Program-made: the position numbers and the translations under genes
Shown here: piece after piece, positions 5,357 through 7,392 of the stretch
Numbering within the stretch: position 1 is the stretch's first letter
Layout: each line of letters starts with the position of its first letter
Source: Acetobacteraceae bacterium
GTDB taxonomy: Bacteria > Pseudomonadota > Alphaproteobacteria > Acetobacterales > Acetobacteraceae
Direction: 5' to 3'
DNA: 7,392 bases
NCBI GenBank assembly: GCA_947446625.1
Contig: CANFIE010000196.1
Span: 1-7,392 of the forward strand
Notes under the pieces: generated by a model
What the model saw: only the letters and a program-made list of their open reading frames with translations
What the model was told of the DNA's origin: nothing
Databases searched by the model: none

Positions 5357-6352
5357 ATGAGCAGCGAAACCACCATTACCGCCATTCCGACCGGCGTTGT
5401 CGGCAAGCAGTCTCCGGGGATCTGGGGCTTCAATGGCAGCCAGCTTATTGCCTTGGTGCTGATGCTGGTGGCGCTGGGTGTGGCGCCCTTCCTGCTGTAC
5501 CCGGTGTTCGTGATGAAGCTGCTGTGCTTCGCGCTATTCGCCTGTGCCTTCAACCTGCTGATTGGCTATGTCGGCCTGATGAGCTTTGGCCATGCCGCCT
5601 TCTTCGGCATGGGTGGCTATGTGGCCGGGCATGCCGCCAAGGTGTGGGGTCTTACGCCGGAGCTGAGCATCATTGCCGGTGGCCTGGTGGGCGCGGGCAT
5701 GGGCGTGGCCTTTGGCTGGCTGGCCATTCGGCGCCAGGGCATCTACTTCGCCATGATCACCATGGCGCTGGCGCAGATGGTTTACTTCTTCTGCGTCCAG
5801 GCACCCTTCACCGGTGGTGAGGACGGCATCCAGGCGATTCCGCGTGGCAAGCTGTTCGGCTTCATCTCCATGGACAGCGACATGGCCATGTATTGGCTGG
5901 TGGCCGTGGTGTTCGTGATTGGCTTTGTCGGCGTGCACCGCGTCATCCACTCGCCCTTTGGGCAGGTGATGAAGGCCATTCGCGAGAATGAGCCGCGCAC
6001 CACCAGCCTGGGCTACCGCACGGATGACTACAAGCTGGTGGCCTTCATCCTTTCCTGCGGGCTGGCGGGCGTGGCCGGCGCGGTGAAGACCCTGGTGTTC
6101 GGCATTGCGACGCTGACGGATGTGCATTTCAGCATGTCGGGTGAAGTGGTGCTGATGACGCTGGTGGGCGGGCTTGGCACCATCTTCGGGCCGTTGATTG
6201 GCGCCGGCGTGGTGGTGGGCATGCAGAACTACCTGGCCGAGTTGGGCGCCTGGGTGACGGTGATCCAGGGTGGGATCTTCGTGGCCTGCGTGCTGGCCTT
6301 CCGCCGCGGGATCGTGGGTGAGATTGGCAACCTGTTCAAGGTGAAGCTGTAG
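5357..6352 (+). CDS. livM: LivM-type ABC transporter permease
   Basis: This is the second channel subunit, 331 residues. A hydrophilic N-terminal stretch of about 28 residues precedes the first membrane segment (about 29-50). Further hydrophobic segments lie near 54-74, 78-95, 104-122, 130-147, 177-195, 226-248, 262-290 and 301-315. Family marks are the LLIGYVGLMSFGHAAFFGMGGY stretch (67-88), the TGGEDGI motif (152-158) and the EAA-type loop MKAIRENEPRTTSLGY (205-220). GGAAGG-like GGGAAGG at 5341-5347 inside the end of livH lies 9 bases before the ATG and can serve as ribosome binding site, with likely coupling to livH. The C-terminus is short, with no fused ATPase domain as found in some LivM proteins. 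Its stop codon lies at the base of a hairpin that precedes the dppD-like gene. Confidence 0.93.
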   Translation: MSSETTITAIPTGVVGKQSPGIWGFNGSQLIALVLMLVALGVAPFLLYPVFVMKLLCFALFACAFNLLIGYVGLMSFGHAAFFGMGGYVAGHAAKVWGLTPELSIIAGGLVGAGMGVAFGWLAIRRQGIYFAMITMALAQMVYFFCVQAPFTGGEDGIQAIPRGKLFGFISMDSDMAMYWLVAVVFVIGFVGVHRVIHSPFGQVMKAIRENEPRTTSLGYRTDDYKLVAFILSCGLAGVAGAVKTLVFGIATLTDVHFSMSGEVVLMTLVGGLGTIFGPLIGAGVVVGMQNYLAELGAWVTVIQGGIFVACVLAFRRGIVGEIGNLFKVKL

Positions 6353-6377
6353 CCCTGGCCTGCGGCTTGCTAGGGCT
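6351..6377 (+). other. Hairpin at the livM/dppD junction
   Basis: AGCCCTGGC (6351-6359) pairs with GCTAGGGCT (6369-6377) over 9 bp with one G-T wobble, around a 9-base loop. The left arm includes the last two bases of the livM stop codon. The right arm includes AGGG (6372-6375), the only reasonable ribosome binding site for the next gene, 8 bases before its ATG. Pairing would hide that site. No T-run follows, so a terminator is unlikely. A role in translational control of the dppD-like gene is inferred. Confidence 0.4.
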
Positions 6378-6383
6378 GGGGCG

Positions 6384-7343
6384 ATGAGTGCTCCGGTTCT
6401 TGAACTTCAGTCGCTCTCGGTCGGTTTCGCCACCGACCGGGGCATGGTGCGGGCGGTGGAGGATGTTTCCTTCAGCGTGGCGCCGGGCGGCATGCTGGCG
6501 GTGGTTGGGGAAAGCGGTTGCGGGAAATCCGTGACCGCTTTGGCCGTTATGGGCCTGCTGCCTGGCTCGGCCCAGGTGGGGGGACGGATCCTTTTCGATG
6601 GCCGGGATGCCGCCGGGGCGCAGCGCGGGCGCGACCTGGCCATGGTGTTCCAGGAGCCGATGACCAGCCTGAACCCGGCCTTCACCGCCGGGGAGCAGGT
6701 GGCCGAGGCGCTGCGCAAGCATCGCAGCCTGGGCGAGCGGGCGGCGTTTGACGCGGCGGTGGAGATGCTGGCGCGGGCGCATATTCCGGATGCGGCGCGG
6801 CGGGCGCGGCAATATCCGCATCAGCTGAGCGGCGGCATGCGGCAGCGGGTGATGATTGCCATGGCGCTGGCCTGCCGGCCCCGGCTGCTGCTGTGCGACG
6901 AGCCGACCACCGCGCTGGATGTGACGGTGCAGGCGCAGATTTTGGCCTTGCTGGACGAGTTGCGGCGCGAGACCGGCACCGCCGTGGTGCTGATTACGCA
7001 TGACCTGGGCGTGGTGGCGGACCGGGCGGATGATGTGGCGGTGATGTATGCCGGACGGGTGGTGGAGGCGGCGCCGGCGGCGCGGCTGTTTGCCAACCCC
7101 GAGCATCCCTACACCGTGGGGCTGCTGGGCGCGGCACCGAAACTGGCCGGTGGCGTGGGGCGGCTGGCGAGTATCGAGGGCACGGTGCCGGACCCGCTGG
7201 CGCTGCCGCCGGGCTGCCGCTTTGCGCCGAGATGCCCGTTCAGCCAGGGGCAATGCGCCGAGATGCCCGCTCTGCGCGCTGTGGCGCCAGGGCATGCCGT
7301 GGCCTGCTGGCGGGCGCCGCTGGACCAGGTGCTGGCGGCATGA
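6384..7343 (+). CDS. DppD/OppD-type peptide ABC transporter ATPase
   Basis: This is a cytoplasmic ATPase of a dipeptide/oligopeptide/nickel-type importer, 319 residues, usual for the DppD group. Motifs are Walker A GESGCGKS (42-49), Q-loop Gln90 in VFQEPMTSLNP, signature LSGGMRQR (148-155), Walker B LLLCDEP (168-174, Asp172 and Glu173), D-loop TALD (176-179) and switch His206 in ITHDLGV. After the core comes the oligopeptide-transporter C-terminal region (about 231-310), with NPEHPYTVGLL and four cysteines (278, 284, 291, 308) in the PGCRFAPRCP...C...C pattern. In relatives this pattern is reported to hold an iron-sulfur cluster. The gene belongs to a different importer family from the Liv genes just upstream. 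Its own binding protein and permeases are not between them, so they must lie downstream, elsewhere, or be missing. The ligand cannot be told from the ATPase, so no specific symbol is given. Confidence 0.92.
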   Translation: MSAPVLELQSLSVGFATDRGMVRAVEDVSFSVAPGGMLAVVGESGCGKSVTALAVMGLLPGSAQVGGRILFDGRDAAGAQRGRDLAMVFQEPMTSLNPAFTAGEQVAEALRKHRSLGERAAFDAAVEMLARAHIPDAARRARQYPHQLSGGMRQRVMIAMALACRPRLLLCDEPTTALDVTVQAQILALLDELRRETGTAVVLITHDLGVVADRADDVAVMYAGRVVEAAPAARLFANPEHPYTVGLLGAAPKLAGGVGRLASIEGTVPDPLALPPGCRFAPRCPFSQGQCAEMPALRAVAPGHAVACWRAPLDQVLAA

Positions 7344-7392
7344 GCGCGCTGCTGGAGTTGGAGGGGATTAAGCGGCGGTTTCCGGTGCGGGA
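7340..7392 (+). CDS. DppF/OppF-type peptide ABC transporter ATPase, N-terminal start only
   Basis: The ATG at 7340 overlaps the TGA of the preceding ATPase (ATGA, 4-base overlap). Seventeen codons are visible before the right edge. The residues LLELEGIKRRFPVR look like the N-terminal strand of a DppF/OppF ATPase, where a short LxVxxLxxxF pattern precedes Walker A. The overlap and the usual DppD-DppF pairing support the call, but Walker A and all other motifs lie outside the window. Confidence 0.7.
   Translation, partial: MSALLELEGIKRRFPVR

Noticed and set aside
6336..7295. Minus-strand frame opposite the dppD-like gene
   Set aside because: It is an Arg/His/Gln/Pro-rich shadow frame, almost the same length as the real gene because stop codons are rare in G+C-rich antisense frames.
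1..7392. tRNA, rRNA, CRISPR array, insertion sequence or attachment site
   Set aside because: I saw no cloverleaf-like segment, short regularly spaced repeats, transposase frame or terminal inverted repeats. Nearly all bases are in well-supported genes.

Overview
The window is a dense, single-strand (all +) stretch of transport genes from a G+C-rich bacterium. Codon use is strongly G/C-ending and the gaps between genes are short. Both binding proteins carry twin-arginine-type leaders, and their subclass of type I periplasmic binding protein is common in Alphaproteobacteria. Together these suggest an alphaproteobacterium, perhaps an acetic-acid-bacteria/Roseomonas-like or Bradyrhizobium-like lineage. 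That placement is inference from style and family memory, not a database result.

Layout: (1) Bases 1-217 hold the 3' end of a gene resembling the 'amino acid synthesis' (AA_synth/DUF1185) family. (2) Bases 218-346 are a 129-base gap that probably holds the leader or promoter of the next operon. (3) Bases 347-6352 hold a complete high-affinity ABC importer of the branched-chain-amino-acid (Liv/HAAT) family, in the order livG-like ATPase, livF-like ATPase, binding protein 1, binding protein 2, livH-like permease, livM-like permease. (4) Starting 31 bases later, bases 6384-7343 encode a DppD/OppD-type peptide-importer ATPase. The first 17 codons of a DppF/OppF-type partner ATPase run off the right edge, overlapping dppD by 4 bases (ATGA).

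How it works together: LivH and LivM form the membrane channel, LivG and LivF energise it, and two secreted binding proteins deliver ligand to the same channel. The binding proteins are tandem paralogues, about 74% identical over the mature part by hand count. This one-channel, two-receptor layout suggests a widened or split ligand range. The subclass resembles receptors in the broad cd06327-like group, so the true ligand (branched-chain amino acid, amide, aromatic acid or other small carboxylate) cannot be read from sequence. Three GC-rich hairpins sit at gene junctions: livF/SBP1, SBP2/livH and livM/dppD. None has a T-tract, so they look more like mRNA-end stabilisers, processing sites or attenuators than full terminators. 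The SBP2/livH hairpin is the strongest and is placed where it could raise receptor mRNA relative to permease mRNA.

I see no mobile element, CRISPR array, tRNA or rRNA, and no plainly novel system. The points of interest are the receptor duplication, the junction hairpins and the tight abutment of two different ABC importers.
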